Position numbers and translations under genes: made by a program. Below the pieces are notes generated by a model. That model saw nothing but the letters and a program-made list of their open reading frames with translations. It ran no database searches and was not told where the DNA came from. A stretch of 5,713 nucleotides of DNA from contig PWIZ01000388.1 of assembly GCA_003560175.1 (NCBI GenBank), positions 1 through 5,713 of the forward strand. The letters run 5' to 3'. Numbering within the stretch: position 1 is the first letter of the stretch; each line of letters starts with the position of its first letter. Source of the DNA: Halomonas sp. GTDB taxonomy: Bacteria > Pseudomonadota > Gammaproteobacteria > Pseudomonadales > Halomonadaceae. This document shows positions 1 to 5,713 of the stretch, piece by piece.

Positions 1-1956
1 CAGCCAGTTGGCGATATGCTGGCTGGAGATCCGCAGAGTGGCGCGATCCTCCATGAGGCCCACGTCGTGGATGTCCGGCACCTTGGAGCAGCCCACCCCG
101 TGCTCGACCCAGCGCACCACGTAGCCGAGGATACCCTGGCAGTTGTTGTCGAGCTCCTGCTGGATCTCCTCCTTGGACCAGTTGGCCTCCGCGGCCACCG
201 GCACGCTCAGCAGGTCATCCAGGAGCTTCTCGTGAAGATCAGGCTCGCTCCTGGCTTCCAGTTCCCGCTGAATACCGGTCACGTCCACCTGATGGTAGTG
301 CAGCGCGTGCAGCGTGGCGGCGGTGGGCGACGGCACCCAGGCGGTGTTGGCGCCGGCCTTGGGGTGACCAATCTTCTGCTCCAGCATGGCGGCCATGAGG
401 TCGGGCATGGCCCACATGCCCTTGCCGATCTGAGCGCGGCCGCGCAGGCCGCAGGCCAGACCGACCTGGACGTTGTTCTTCTCATAGGCCTGGATCCAGG
501 CGGCTCCCTTCATGTCCCCCTTGCGGATCATCGGGCCCGCCTCCATGGCGGTGTGCATCTCGTCGCCGGTGCGGTCAAGGAAGCCGGTGTTGATGAACAC
601 CACCCGGGAGGCCGCCTCACCGATGCAGGCCTTGAGGTTCACCGTGGTGCGGCGCTCCTCGTCCATGATGCCCATCTTGAGGGTGTCGCGGGCCATGCCC
701 AGCAGATCCTCGACACGGCCAAAGAGTTCGCTGGAGAAGGCCACTTCCTTCGGCCCATGCATCTTGGGCTTGACGATATACATGGAGCCTTGGCGGGAGT
801 TGCGCGGTTCCCCTTCGCCCTTCTTGAGATCGTGCAGGGCGAGCAGGCCGGTGACAATGCCGTCGAGGATGCCCTCGGGCAGTTCGTTGCCCTCGGCGTC
901 GAGCACTGCCGGGGTGGTCATCAGATGGCCAACATTGCGCACGAACATCAGCGAGCGGCCCGGCAGGGTCAGCGTGCCGCCATCCGTGGTGGTGAACTCC
1001 CGGTCGGCATGCAGGCGGCGAGTGATGGTCTTGCCGCCCTTCTCCACCGGCTCCTCCAGGTCGCCCTTCATCAGGCCCAGCCAGTTGCCGTAGACGCCCA
1101 CCTTGTCTTCGGCGTCCACCGCGGCCACGGAGTCCTCGCAGTCCATGATGGTGGTCAGCGCCGCCTCGACCACGACATCCTTGACGCCGGCCGGGTCGGT
1201 CTTGCCGATCGGATGGGTCGGGTCGATCTGAATCTCCAGATGCAGGCCGTGATTGACCAGCAGCACCGAGTCGGGGCTGGCCGCCTCGCCGGTGTAGCCC
1301 ACCAGCTTGCCAGGGTCCTTGAGACCGGTCTCGCGACCACCCTCAATGGTGACCACCAGATGGCCGTCTCGCAGGACATACTTGACGGCGTCGCGGTGGG
1401 AGCCGGTAGCCAGCGGGGCGGCGCGATCCAGCACGCCGCGGGCGTAGGCGATCACCTTCTCGCCGCGTCTGGGGTTGAAGCTGGCCCCCTTCTCTGCGCC
1501 ATCCTCCTCGGAGATGGCATCGGTGCCGTAAAGGGCATCGTAGAGGCTACCCCAGCGCGCGTTGACGGCGTTGAGAGCGTAACGGGCATTATTCACCGGC
1601 ACCACCAGCTGAGGGCCGGCCTGGACGGCGATCTCGCGGTCCACATTGGCGGTGGTCACCGCGACCTTGCCGGGTGCGTCGGCCAGGTAGCCAATCTTCT
1701 TCAGGAAGGCGCGATAGGCGGCCATATCGCTCACCGGACCGGGGTTCTCGCGGTGCCAGGCGTCGAGTTGTTTCTGCAGGCGATCACGCTCGGCGAGCAG
1801 TTCGCGGTTCTTCGGGGTCAGATCATGGAAGAGGGCATCGACGCCGGCCCAGAACGCCTCGGCATCGACGTCGGTGCCCGGGAGTGCCTGCTCGCTGATG
1901 AAGCGGTCCAGCTCGACGGCCACCTGAAGGCGATGGCGAGTAACACGTTCGGTCAT
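1..1956 (-). CDS. glcB: Malate synthase G, 3' end cut by the window edge
   Basis: Malate synthase G (EC 2.3.3.9) condenses glyoxylate with acetyl-CoA to give malate and CoA in the cytoplasm, allowing growth on glycolate, glyoxylate or acetate. 652 codons are visible without a frameshift; E. coli GlcB has 723 residues, so about 70 C-terminal residues lie off the left edge. Family hallmarks are intact: FVRNVGHLM with Arg340, the GIMDEERRT segment with Mg-ligand Glu433, [13 protein letters not shown] with Asp461, [19 protein letters not shown], and [20 protein letters not shown] with the catalytic base Asp637. These align with E. coli Arg338, Glu427, Asp455 and Asp631. Cys623 aligns with E. coli Cys617. 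The start is set by TGAGGAG at 1964-1970, seven bases before ATG, and by the expected N-terminal helical region. It is transcribed alone and divergently from the hydrolase, which is not the E. coli glc operon arrangement as far as can be seen. Identification is firm. Confidence 0.97.
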   Translation of the reverse strand, partial: MTERVTRHRLQVAVELDRFISEQALPGTDVDAEAFWAGVDALFHDLTPKNRELLAERDRLQKQLDAWHRENPGPVSDMAAYRAFLKKIGYLADAPGKVAVTTANVDREIAVQAGPQLVVPVNNARYALNAVNARWGSLYDALYGTDAISEEDGAEKGASFNPRRGEKVIAYARGVLDRAAPLATGSHRDAVKYVLRDGHLVVTIEGGRETGLKDPGKLVGYTGEAASPDSVLLVNHGLHLEIQIDPTHPIGKTDPAGVKDVVVEAALTTIMDCEDSVAAVDAEDKVGVYGNWLGLMKGDLEEPVEKGGKTITRRLHADREFTTTDGGTLTLPGRSLMFVRNVGHLMTTPAVLDAEGNELPEGILDGIVTGLLALHDLKKGEGEPRNSRQGSMYIVKPKMHGPKEVAFSSELFGRVEDLLGMARDTLKMGIMDEERRTTVNLKACIGEAASRVVFINTGFLDRTGDEMHTAMEAGPMIRKGDMKGAAWIQAYEKNNVQVGLACGLRGRAQIGKGMWAMPDLMAAMLEQKIGHPKAGANTAWVPSPTAATLHALHYHQVDVTGIQRELEARSEPDLHEKLLDDLLSVPVAAEANWSKEEIQQELDNNCQGILGYVVRWVEHGVGCSKVPDIHDVGLMEDRATLRISSQHIANWL

Positions 1957-2036
1957 GGTGGATCTCCTCATGCTTGGCAGCCGGCCGGTCGCATGCCAGG
2001 CTGCCGGGACAGGGGTGGAGTGACTACTTGATTCCG

Positions 2037-2065
2037 ATTTTGTGGAAAACGCTTCCACATGTAAA
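2037..2065 (-). promoter_or_regulatory. Sigma70-type promoter of glcB
   Basis: On the minus strand a -35 box TTTACA (2060-2065, 5 of 6 matches to TTGACA) is followed after exactly 17 bases by CAAAAT (2037-2042, 4 of 6 matches to TATAAT). Transcription would start near 2030, giving a leader of roughly 70 bases before the glcB ATG. It is the best sigma70-like pair I found in this intergenic region on either strand. The spacer is occupied by a palindrome, listed separately. Confidence 0.6.
2041..2059. promoter_or_regulatory. Palindromic operator inside the glcB promoter spacer
   Basis: TGTGGAAAACGCTTCCACA is an inverted repeat with perfect 7-base arms (TGTGGAA / TTCCACA) around five bases. It fills the whole spacer between the glcB -35 and -10 boxes and overlaps the -10 by two bases, a classical position for a repressor that excludes RNA polymerase. 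Its inner 15 bases match 11 of 14 defined positions of the E. coli IclR consensus as I recall it (TGGAAATNATTTCCA). IclR represses the glyoxylate-shunt operon aceBAK, so an IclR-family regulator is plausible here. The regulator itself is not in the window. Confidence 0.55.
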
Positions 2066-2115
2066 CCCGCAAAGCGTCGGGATCGCACGTAGCTAGACCA
2101 AAAGATAAGGCAGAG

Positions 2116-2139
2116 GCAGGCAAGGCGCCTGCTTTATAT
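2116..2139 (+). other. Small hairpin with T-rich tail before the hydrolase gene
   Basis: GCAGGC (2116-2121) and GCCTGC (2127-2132) form a 6-base-pair stem with a 5-base loop. A G-T wobble and an A-T pair can extend it. On the plus strand it is followed by TTTATAT. It resembles a weak intrinsic terminator, or a leader hairpin in the 5' untranslated region of the hydrolase mRNA. No gene ends upstream on this strand, so a leader role or chance is more likely than a gene-end terminator. No good -35/-10 pair was found for the plus-strand gene. Confidence 0.3.
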
Positions 2140-2190
2140 GGTGTCGGTCCCCGCTTGGGGCTAGCATTGCCGGGCGCCGCGGAGGATACG

Positions 2191-3177
2191 ATGAGCGACT
2201 TCACCCCACTGCAGGCGCTGGGTCCCGTCCGGCTCATCACACCGGCCGCGGCGGAACTCGGCGACGATCACCTGGAACGCTACCTGGGCCACTACGGCCT
2301 GGCGCCCCTGCTCGTCGAGCATGTGGGGCTGCACGTGGGCTATGTGGACGCCTGCAACTTCCGCCTCTGGACACAGATATGGAGTCCCGCCGAGCCGGTC
2401 GGCACCGCTTTCGTGGTGCACGGCTACTTCGACCATCTGGGGCTCTATCGCCATTTGCTGGAGCGCCTGCTCGACCGCAACTGGCGGGTGGTGCTGTGGG
2501 ATCTGCCGGGGCACGGCCTCTCCAGCGGGGCTCGCGCCTCTATCGACGATTTCGACGACTACGGGAGCTGCCTGCGCGCCCTTCAGGAGCATCTGGAGGA
2601 GGGGGGCCTGGCCCCACGCCCCTGGATCGGCGTGGGCCAGAGCACCGGGGCGGCGATACTGGCCACCGATGCGCTGACCCGCGGTGATGACGGACACTGG
2701 GCCGGCCTGGCCCTGCTGGCACCGCTAGTACGCCCCTGGGGCTGGAACCAGTCAAGCTGGCTGCACCTGCTAGTGGGGCCCTTCGTGCACTCCATCCCCC
2801 GCAAGTTCCGCGCCAACTCCACCGACAACGACTTCGCCGACTTCCTGCGCGACGGCGACCCGCTGCAGGCCGACCGCGTGGCCATCGGCTGGGTCAGCGC
2901 CATGCGCCGCTGGATGCCGCGGCTGCTTGCCTTGCCCCCCAATCCGGTGAAGACCTTGATCCTGCAGGGCGAACAGGACCTGACGGTCGACTGGGAGTGG
3001 AACCTGGCCGTGCTGGCGCGCAAGTTCCCCAATGCCGAGATCCACCGCCACCCCGAGGCGCGCCACCACCTGGTCAACGAGGCCGAACCGATCCGCCAGA
3101 CGCTCTTCGACACCCTGGACCGCTTTATTGACGACCTGGCGCCTGCCGCCGCCCACCCCGAGACCGAACGCCCATGA
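2191..3177 (+). CDS. Serine alpha/beta hydrolase, lysophospholipase / monoacylglycerol lipase-like
   Basis: A 328-residue protein of the Hydrolase_4 / serine aminopeptidase S33 type, the fold of PldB lysophospholipase and monoacylglycerol lipases. The core runs from about residue 65 to 320: oxyanion-hole segment VVHGYFDH (His77-Gly78), the strand and turn LWDLPGHGLSSG, the nucleophile elbow GQSTG with Ser151, the acid in LILQGEQDLTVD (Asp263), and the catalytic His292 in ARHHLVNE, which aligns with the usual H-E-x-x-N-E. The triad is therefore complete and the enzyme should be active on an ester or acyl bond; the substrate cannot be read from sequence. There is no signal peptide or membrane segment, so it is probably cytoplasmic. 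An in-frame TTG at 2155 exists, but ATG 2191 has GGAGG at 2181-2185 five bases upstream. Its stop overlaps the start of the lipoprotein gene (ATGA), implying coupled translation. Confidence 0.9.
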   Translation: MSDFTPLQALGPVRLITPAAAELGDDHLERYLGHYGLAPLLVEHVGLHVGYVDACNFRLWTQIWSPAEPVGTAFVVHGYFDHLGLYRHLLERLLDRNWRVVLWDLPGHGLSSGARASIDDFDDYGSCLRALQEHLEEGGLAPRPWIGVGQSTGAAILATDALTRGDDGHWAGLALLAPLVRPWGWNQSSWLHLLVGPFVHSIPRKFRANSTDNDFADFLRDGDPLQADRVAIGWVSAMRRWMPRLLALPPNPVKTLILQGEQDLTVDWEWNLAVLARKFPNAEIHRHPEARHHLVNEAEPIRQTLFDTLDRFIDDLAPAAAHPETERP

Positions 3178-3659
3178 ACGCTAGCCGCCCGCTCCTGCTG
3201 CTTGTCCCTCTGCTGCTGGCCGGCTGCGCCGCCGCCCCCGACCGTCCCGAGACTCTGCGCCAGGCGCTGTTCAACCTGGGCGAACGCGCGGCAAGCCGGG
3301 TGACCGAGGCCCCCGCCCTGCCACACCCGCCCGCCGACCAGGTGCTGCTGCTGGTTACTCCGGAGGTCAACGGCGAACTCGGGATCGGCCAGGAGCGTTT
3401 CCGCGAGAGCCTGACCCGGGCACTGCTGGCGGTGGGCGATGGCCCCCAGGTGCTGGACTGGACCGACAGCATGGGCGAAGGGGGCAGCACCAACCAATGG
3501 CGCCTGGAGAGCCGCCTGATGGCCGACGGGCCACGCCTGCGGCTCTCGGACCGGGAGCTGCTCCCCTACCGCCTGACCCTGATACTGCGACGCCCCGACG
3601 GCGAGTCGGTGATGTGGGAGGAGAGCCTGCAGGGCGCCCTGGATGCCACGGCGCTCTAG
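3174..3659 (+). CDS. Small predicted lipoprotein, possibly LpoB-like
   Basis: A 161-residue protein with a clear lipoprotein signal: Arg5, a leucine-rich hydrophobic stretch at residues 7-15, and a lipobox LAGC with Cys18 as the lipidated residue. The +2 residue is Ala, not Asp, so outer-membrane sorting is expected under the Lol rule. The mature part (about 144 residues) has strand and helix patterns: QVLLLVTPEVNGELG, a helix around ERFRESLTRALL, then WRLESRLMADGPRLRLSDR, and a last strand YRLTLILRRPDGESVMWEES. This order recalls the TolB-N-like fold of LpoB-type penicillin-binding-protein activators, whose C-terminal part also ends in a polar-strand / G-x-x-x-W pattern. This is weak resemblance by eye and not an assignment. 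It starts inside the stop codon of the hydrolase gene (4-base overlap), so the two are co-expressed. No close family is recognised with confidence. Confidence 0.85.
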   Translation: MNASRPLLLLVPLLLAGCAAAPDRPETLRQALFNLGERAASRVTEAPALPHPPADQVLLLVTPEVNGELGIGQERFRESLTRALLAVGDGPQVLDWTDSMGEGGSTNQWRLESRLMADGPRLRLSDRELLPYRLTLILRRPDGESVMWEESLQGALDATAL

Positions 3660-3675
3660 TGCCCACGCGCTTGGC

Positions 3676-3710
3676 CTTTCACTCCTCACCCTTAACCCCT
3701 CACCCCTTGA
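3676..3710. repeat. Degenerate 7-base tandem repeat across the yifB stop
   Basis: Read on the plus strand, four consecutive heptamers fit YYYTMAC: CTTTCAC (3676), TCCTCAC (3683), CCTTAAC (3690) and CCCTCAC (3697). A fifth, decayed unit CCCTTGA follows at 3704-3710. The array fills most of the gap between the convergent lipoprotein and yifB genes. The yifB stop codon (3700-3702) lies inside the fourth unit, and the last yifB codons (Leu-Lys-Gly) fall within units four and five. No hairpin terminator is seen in this gap. Confidence 0.55.
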
Positions 3711-5202
3711 GCAGCCGATCCAGCTGCCGATAGCCGATCGCCTCGATCAGCTGCTCCCGGGCCGGCTTCGTCTCGCCCGCCAGGTCGGCCAGGGTCAGCG
3801 CCACCCGCAGCACCCGGTGGTAGGCCCTCGCCGATAGTCTGAGACGCTCCAGCACCTGCGCCAGCCAGGCGCGATCGGCGGCACACAGATCGCAGGCCGC
3901 CTCCAGCTCCCGCCCCGCCAAGTGAGCGTTGAGCGCGCCCCGCGCCAGCTGACGCTCCCGGGCCGACACCACCCGCCTGCGCACGACCGCCGAGGACTCC
4001 CCGGTCGTTGCCGCGGTGAGCTGCTCCGGCGGCAGCGCCGGCACCTCCACCTGCAGGTCAATACGGTCGAGCAGTGGCCCCGAGAGTCTCGCCTGGTAGC
4101 GCTGTATCTGGGCCGCCGTGCAGTGGCAGGCCTGACGAGGATCGCCCAGGTGGCCGCAGGGGCAAGGGTTCATGGCCGCCACCAGCATGAAGCGAGCCGG
4201 AAAACGGCGCTGATGACTGGCCCGAGCGATATGAATTTGACCCGATTCCATGGGTTCGCGCATGACCTCGAGGACGTGACGCGAGAACTCCGGCAGTTCG
4301 TCGAGGAACAGCACGCCGTGGTGGGCCAGCGAGATCTCCCCGGGGCGAGGCTTCGAACCGCCCCCAACCAGCGCCACGGCGCTGGCCGTGTGGTGCGGTG
4401 CGCGGAAGGGCCGCCGCCCCCACTCGGCGGCCAGCGGCAGTCCGCTCACCGAACGCACCGCCGCCACCTCCAGGGCTTCCTCCTCGGTAAGCGGCGGCAG
4501 GATGCCCGGCAGGCGGCTTGCCAGCATGGTCTTGCCGGTGCCCGGCGGCCCGGAAAATAGCAGGTTGTGGGATCCTGCGGCGGCCACCTCCAGTGCACGG
4601 CGAGCCTGGTACTGGCCTCGCACCTCGGCCAGATCGGGCAGCAAGGTGGACGCCTCCGGGGGACGCGACAGGCGATGGGGCAAGATGGGTGTCTGCCCCA
4701 GCAGGTGGGCGACCACCTCGAGCAGATGATCGGCGGGCAGCACCTCGAGATCGCCAGCGAGCGCTGCCTCATCGGCATTGACCCGGGGCACGATCAGCCG
4801 GCGCCCGGCACGTCGGGTGGCCAGGGCCAGGGGCAACACGCCTGCGATCGGGCGTAGCCCGCCGTCCAAGGCCAGCTCACCGACGCTCTCGGTGTCCTGC
4901 AGGGCATTGGGGGGAAGCTGCCCGGAAGCCAGTAGCAGTCCCAGGGCGATGGGCAGATCGAAGCGACCGCCCTCTTTGGGCAGGTCGGCTGGCGCCAGAT
5001 TGAGGGTGATGCGGCGGAGGGGATAGTCGAATCCGGCGTTGACCAGGGCGCTGCGCACCCGCTCACGGCTCTCCTTCACCGCCGCCTCGGGCAGGCCTAC
5101 CAGGGTCACCCCCGGCAGACCGTTGGCCAGGTGCACCTCCACCTGCACCTCGGGAGCCTCGAGGCCAAGGCCCGCACGGGTATGGACAATCGCCAGCGTC
5201 AT
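3700..5202 (-). CDS. yifB: YifB/ComM-family Mg-chelatase-like AAA+ ATPase
   Basis: A 500-residue protein, close to the usual ~506 residues of the family. ComM, its best-studied member, is a hexameric helicase that promotes branch migration while incoming DNA is recombined during natural transformation. Domains in order: an N-terminal Lon-protease-like (S5-fold) domain at about 20-140, with VEVHLANGLPGVTLVGLPEAA near its start; the Mg_chelatase AAA+ core at about 190-395, with Walker A GPPGTGKT (218-225, Lys224), Walker B VLFLDELPE (Asp301-Glu302) and LLDRIDL with Arg380; and the C-terminal Mg_chelatase_C helical domain from about 400. Between Walker B and Arg380 lies a cysteine cluster, CPC (347-349) and CHC (359-361), likely a metal site. 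The start ATG has GAGGGA at 5209-5214, six bases upstream. It lies 66 bases downstream of ubiK on the same strand with no terminator between, so the two are probably cotranscribed. comM is an equally valid name. Confidence 0.96.
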   Translation of the reverse strand: MTLAIVHTRAGLGLEAPEVQVEVHLANGLPGVTLVGLPEAAVKESRERVRSALVNAGFDYPLRRITLNLAPADLPKEGGRFDLPIALGLLLASGQLPPNALQDTESVGELALDGGLRPIAGVLPLALATRRAGRRLIVPRVNADEAALAGDLEVLPADHLLEVVAHLLGQTPILPHRLSRPPEASTLLPDLAEVRGQYQARRALEVAAAGSHNLLFSGPPGTGKTMLASRLPGILPPLTEEEALEVAAVRSVSGLPLAAEWGRRPFRAPHHTASAVALVGGGSKPRPGEISLAHHGVLFLDELPEFSRHVLEVMREPMESGQIHIARASHQRRFPARFMLVAAMNPCPCGHLGDPRQACHCTAAQIQRYQARLSGPLLDRIDLQVEVPALPPEQLTAATTGESSAVVRRRVVSARERQLARGALNAHLAGRELEAACDLCAADRAWLAQVLERLRLSARAYHRVLRVALTLADLAGETKPAREQLIEAIGYRQLDRLLKG

Positions 5203-5268
5203 GGGCGTTCCCTCGCCAAGGGTATTGCCCTCAGGCTAGCCCAGCCCTCGCCGCTCTGCCCGCAAGGC

Positions 5269-5601
5269 TCAGCGCCCGGCCGCGCCTCCGCCGGCATCTT
5301 CCTCGGGGACCGCATCGTCAGAGGCTTCCGCTGACACCGCCGGCACCTCGGCGGTGCGCTCCTCGATAAGGGTCTCCAGCGCCGCCACCTGCTGCTCCAG
5401 CGCCTCCACTCGGGCACGGGTGCGCTGCAGGACATCCATCAGGATGTCGAAGTCCTCCCGGGAGACCAGTTCCAGGCGGTCGAAGGCGCCCTTCACCACC
5501 TGCTGAATACCCTTCTGCACCTCTTCCGGCGCCTGGGAGGCACCCTGCAGGCGCTCGCCGATCTGTTGGGCCAGTCGGCCGATACGGTCATGGCTCACCA
5601 T
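5269..5601 (-). CDS. ubiK: Ubiquinone biosynthesis accessory factor UbiK (BMFP family)
   Basis: A 110-residue protein of the YqiC/BMFP family; UbiK binds UbiJ and supports the soluble Ubi complex that makes ubiquinone under aerobic conditions. E. coli UbiK has 96 residues. The family signature is clear: an N-terminal amphipathic region (residues 4-40), then LELVSREDFDILMDVLQRTR at 43-62, followed by a coiled coil with heptad Leu/Val at about 55-83 (ARVEALEQQVAALETLIEE). The tail from about 84 is Ala/Glu/Asp/Gly-rich and probably disordered. An in-frame upstream ATG at 5697 would add 32 unlike residues. ATG 5601 is preferred because AGGAGA lies at 5607-5612, five bases before it, and because the family begins with the short helix directly. 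It heads the likely ubiK-yifB unit. I could not find a strong promoter upstream. Confidence 0.93.
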   Translation of the reverse strand: MVSHDRIGRLAQQIGERLQGASQAPEEVQKGIQQVVKGAFDRLELVSREDFDILMDVLQRTRARVEALEQQVAALETLIEERTAEVPAVSAEASDDAVPEEDAGGGAAGR

Positions 5602-5673
5602 GGGTCTCTCCTGAACGTGTGAAATGCCACTAACAGGATACCCATCACCCGCCGCGAACGCATGCCCTGCTAA

Positions 5674-5690
5674 TGCGCCAGGATGGCGCG
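5674..5690. promoter_or_regulatory. NtrC-like palindrome, site 1
   Basis: TGCGCCAGGATGGCGCG matches the NtrC pattern TGCACC-N5-GGTGCA at 9 of 12 positions, and contains a perfect inverted repeat GCGCCA-GGA-TGGCGC (5675-5689). It lies 73 bases upstream of the ubiK start but more likely serves a gene transcribed rightward off the window. Confidence 0.35.
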
Positions 5691-5692
5691 CC

Positions 5693-5709
5693 TGCACCAG
5701 AGCCCTGCA
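5693..5709. promoter_or_regulatory. NtrC-like site 2, with a further half-site at the window end
   Basis: TGCACCAGAGCCCTGCA matches TGCACC-N5-GGTGCA at 10 of 12 positions. It begins 19 bases after site 1, close to two helical turns, as tandem enhancer sites often do. The decamer CCTGCACCAG occurs twice (5691-5700 and 5704-5713), so another TGCACC half-site starts at 5706 and may continue beyond the edge. NtrC enhancers are typical upstream of sigma54-dependent glnK-amtB, which neighbours the ubiK/yifB homologues in Pseudomonas. Confidence 0.4.
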
Positions 5710-5713
5710 CCAG

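Noticed and set aside
16..2031. A 671-codon plus-strand open frame covering nearly all of glcB
   Set aside because: It lies antisense to an intact malate synthase with all catalytic motifs. Its product is low-complexity, rich in His, Gly, Ala, Val and Leu, with no recognisable domain. Long antisense frames are expected where GC-ending codons suppress stops on the opposite strand.
2041..2049. A DnaA-box match (TTTTCCACA on the minus strand) in the glcB promoter
   Set aside because: It is a single match to a loose 9-base consensus, it falls inside a longer symmetric palindrome that explains it better, and no cluster of boxes or AT-rich unwinding region is nearby.
2583..3689. A 368-codon minus-strand frame opposite the hydrolase and lipoprotein
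   Set aside because: It is the antisense shadow of two genes with clear motifs, ribosome-binding sites and a lipobox. Its translation has no family features.
5203..5268. Possible terminator or promoter between ubiK and yifB (GGCTAGCC palindrome at 5234-5241; CCCTCGCC repeated at 5210 and 5245)
   Set aside because: The palindrome has no loop and no T-tract, and the repeat coincides with the yifB ribosome-binding site. No convincing -35/-10 pair was seen.
5602..5697. A 32-residue N-terminal extension of UbiK from the upstream ATG at 5697
   Set aside because: The extension is unlike the family N-terminus, and ATG 5601 has a well-placed AGGAGA ribosome-binding site. The extra sequence also overlaps the NtrC-like sites.

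Overview
The window is a gene-dense, high-GC stretch of a proteobacterial chromosome. Codons mostly end in G or C, and all five genes are ordinary bacterial types. The pairing of ubiK (yqiC/BMFP family) with the Mg-chelatase-like ATPase yifB/comM, plus a long class G malate synthase, points to a gammaproteobacterium. The base composition and gene set suggest Halomonas or a relative, but this is inference from gene content and not a sequence match.

Layout. Positions 1-1956 (minus) hold malate synthase G (glcB), cut by the left edge so that its last ~70 residues are missing. A 234-base divergent intergenic region follows (1957-2190). It carries a convincing sigma70-type promoter for glcB whose 17-base spacer is filled by a near-perfect 19-base palindrome, and a small hairpin in front of the plus-strand gene. 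Positions 2191-3659 (plus) hold a two-gene unit: a serine alpha/beta hydrolase of the lysophospholipase/monoacylglycerol lipase type and, overlapping it by four bases (ATGA), a small lipoprotein. A 40-base convergent gap with a degenerate 7-base tandem repeat separates this pair from yifB (3700-5202, minus), which lies 66 bases downstream of ubiK (5269-5601, minus); the two probably form one transcription unit. The last 112 bases contain the ubiK leader and, at the far right, two NtrC-like sites, which suggests that the next gene off the window is nitrogen-regulated (glnK-amtB is the expected neighbour).

The genes do not form one pathway. GlcB feeds glyoxylate and acetyl-CoA into malate. UbiK assists ubiquinone synthesis. 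YifB/ComM acts on DNA branch migration during transformation. The hydrolase-lipoprotein pair is the least understood part. I see no mobile element, CRISPR array, tRNA, rRNA or clear novel system. The points most worth checking are regulatory: the glcB operator, the NtrC-like cluster and the heptamer repeat that contains the yifB stop codon.
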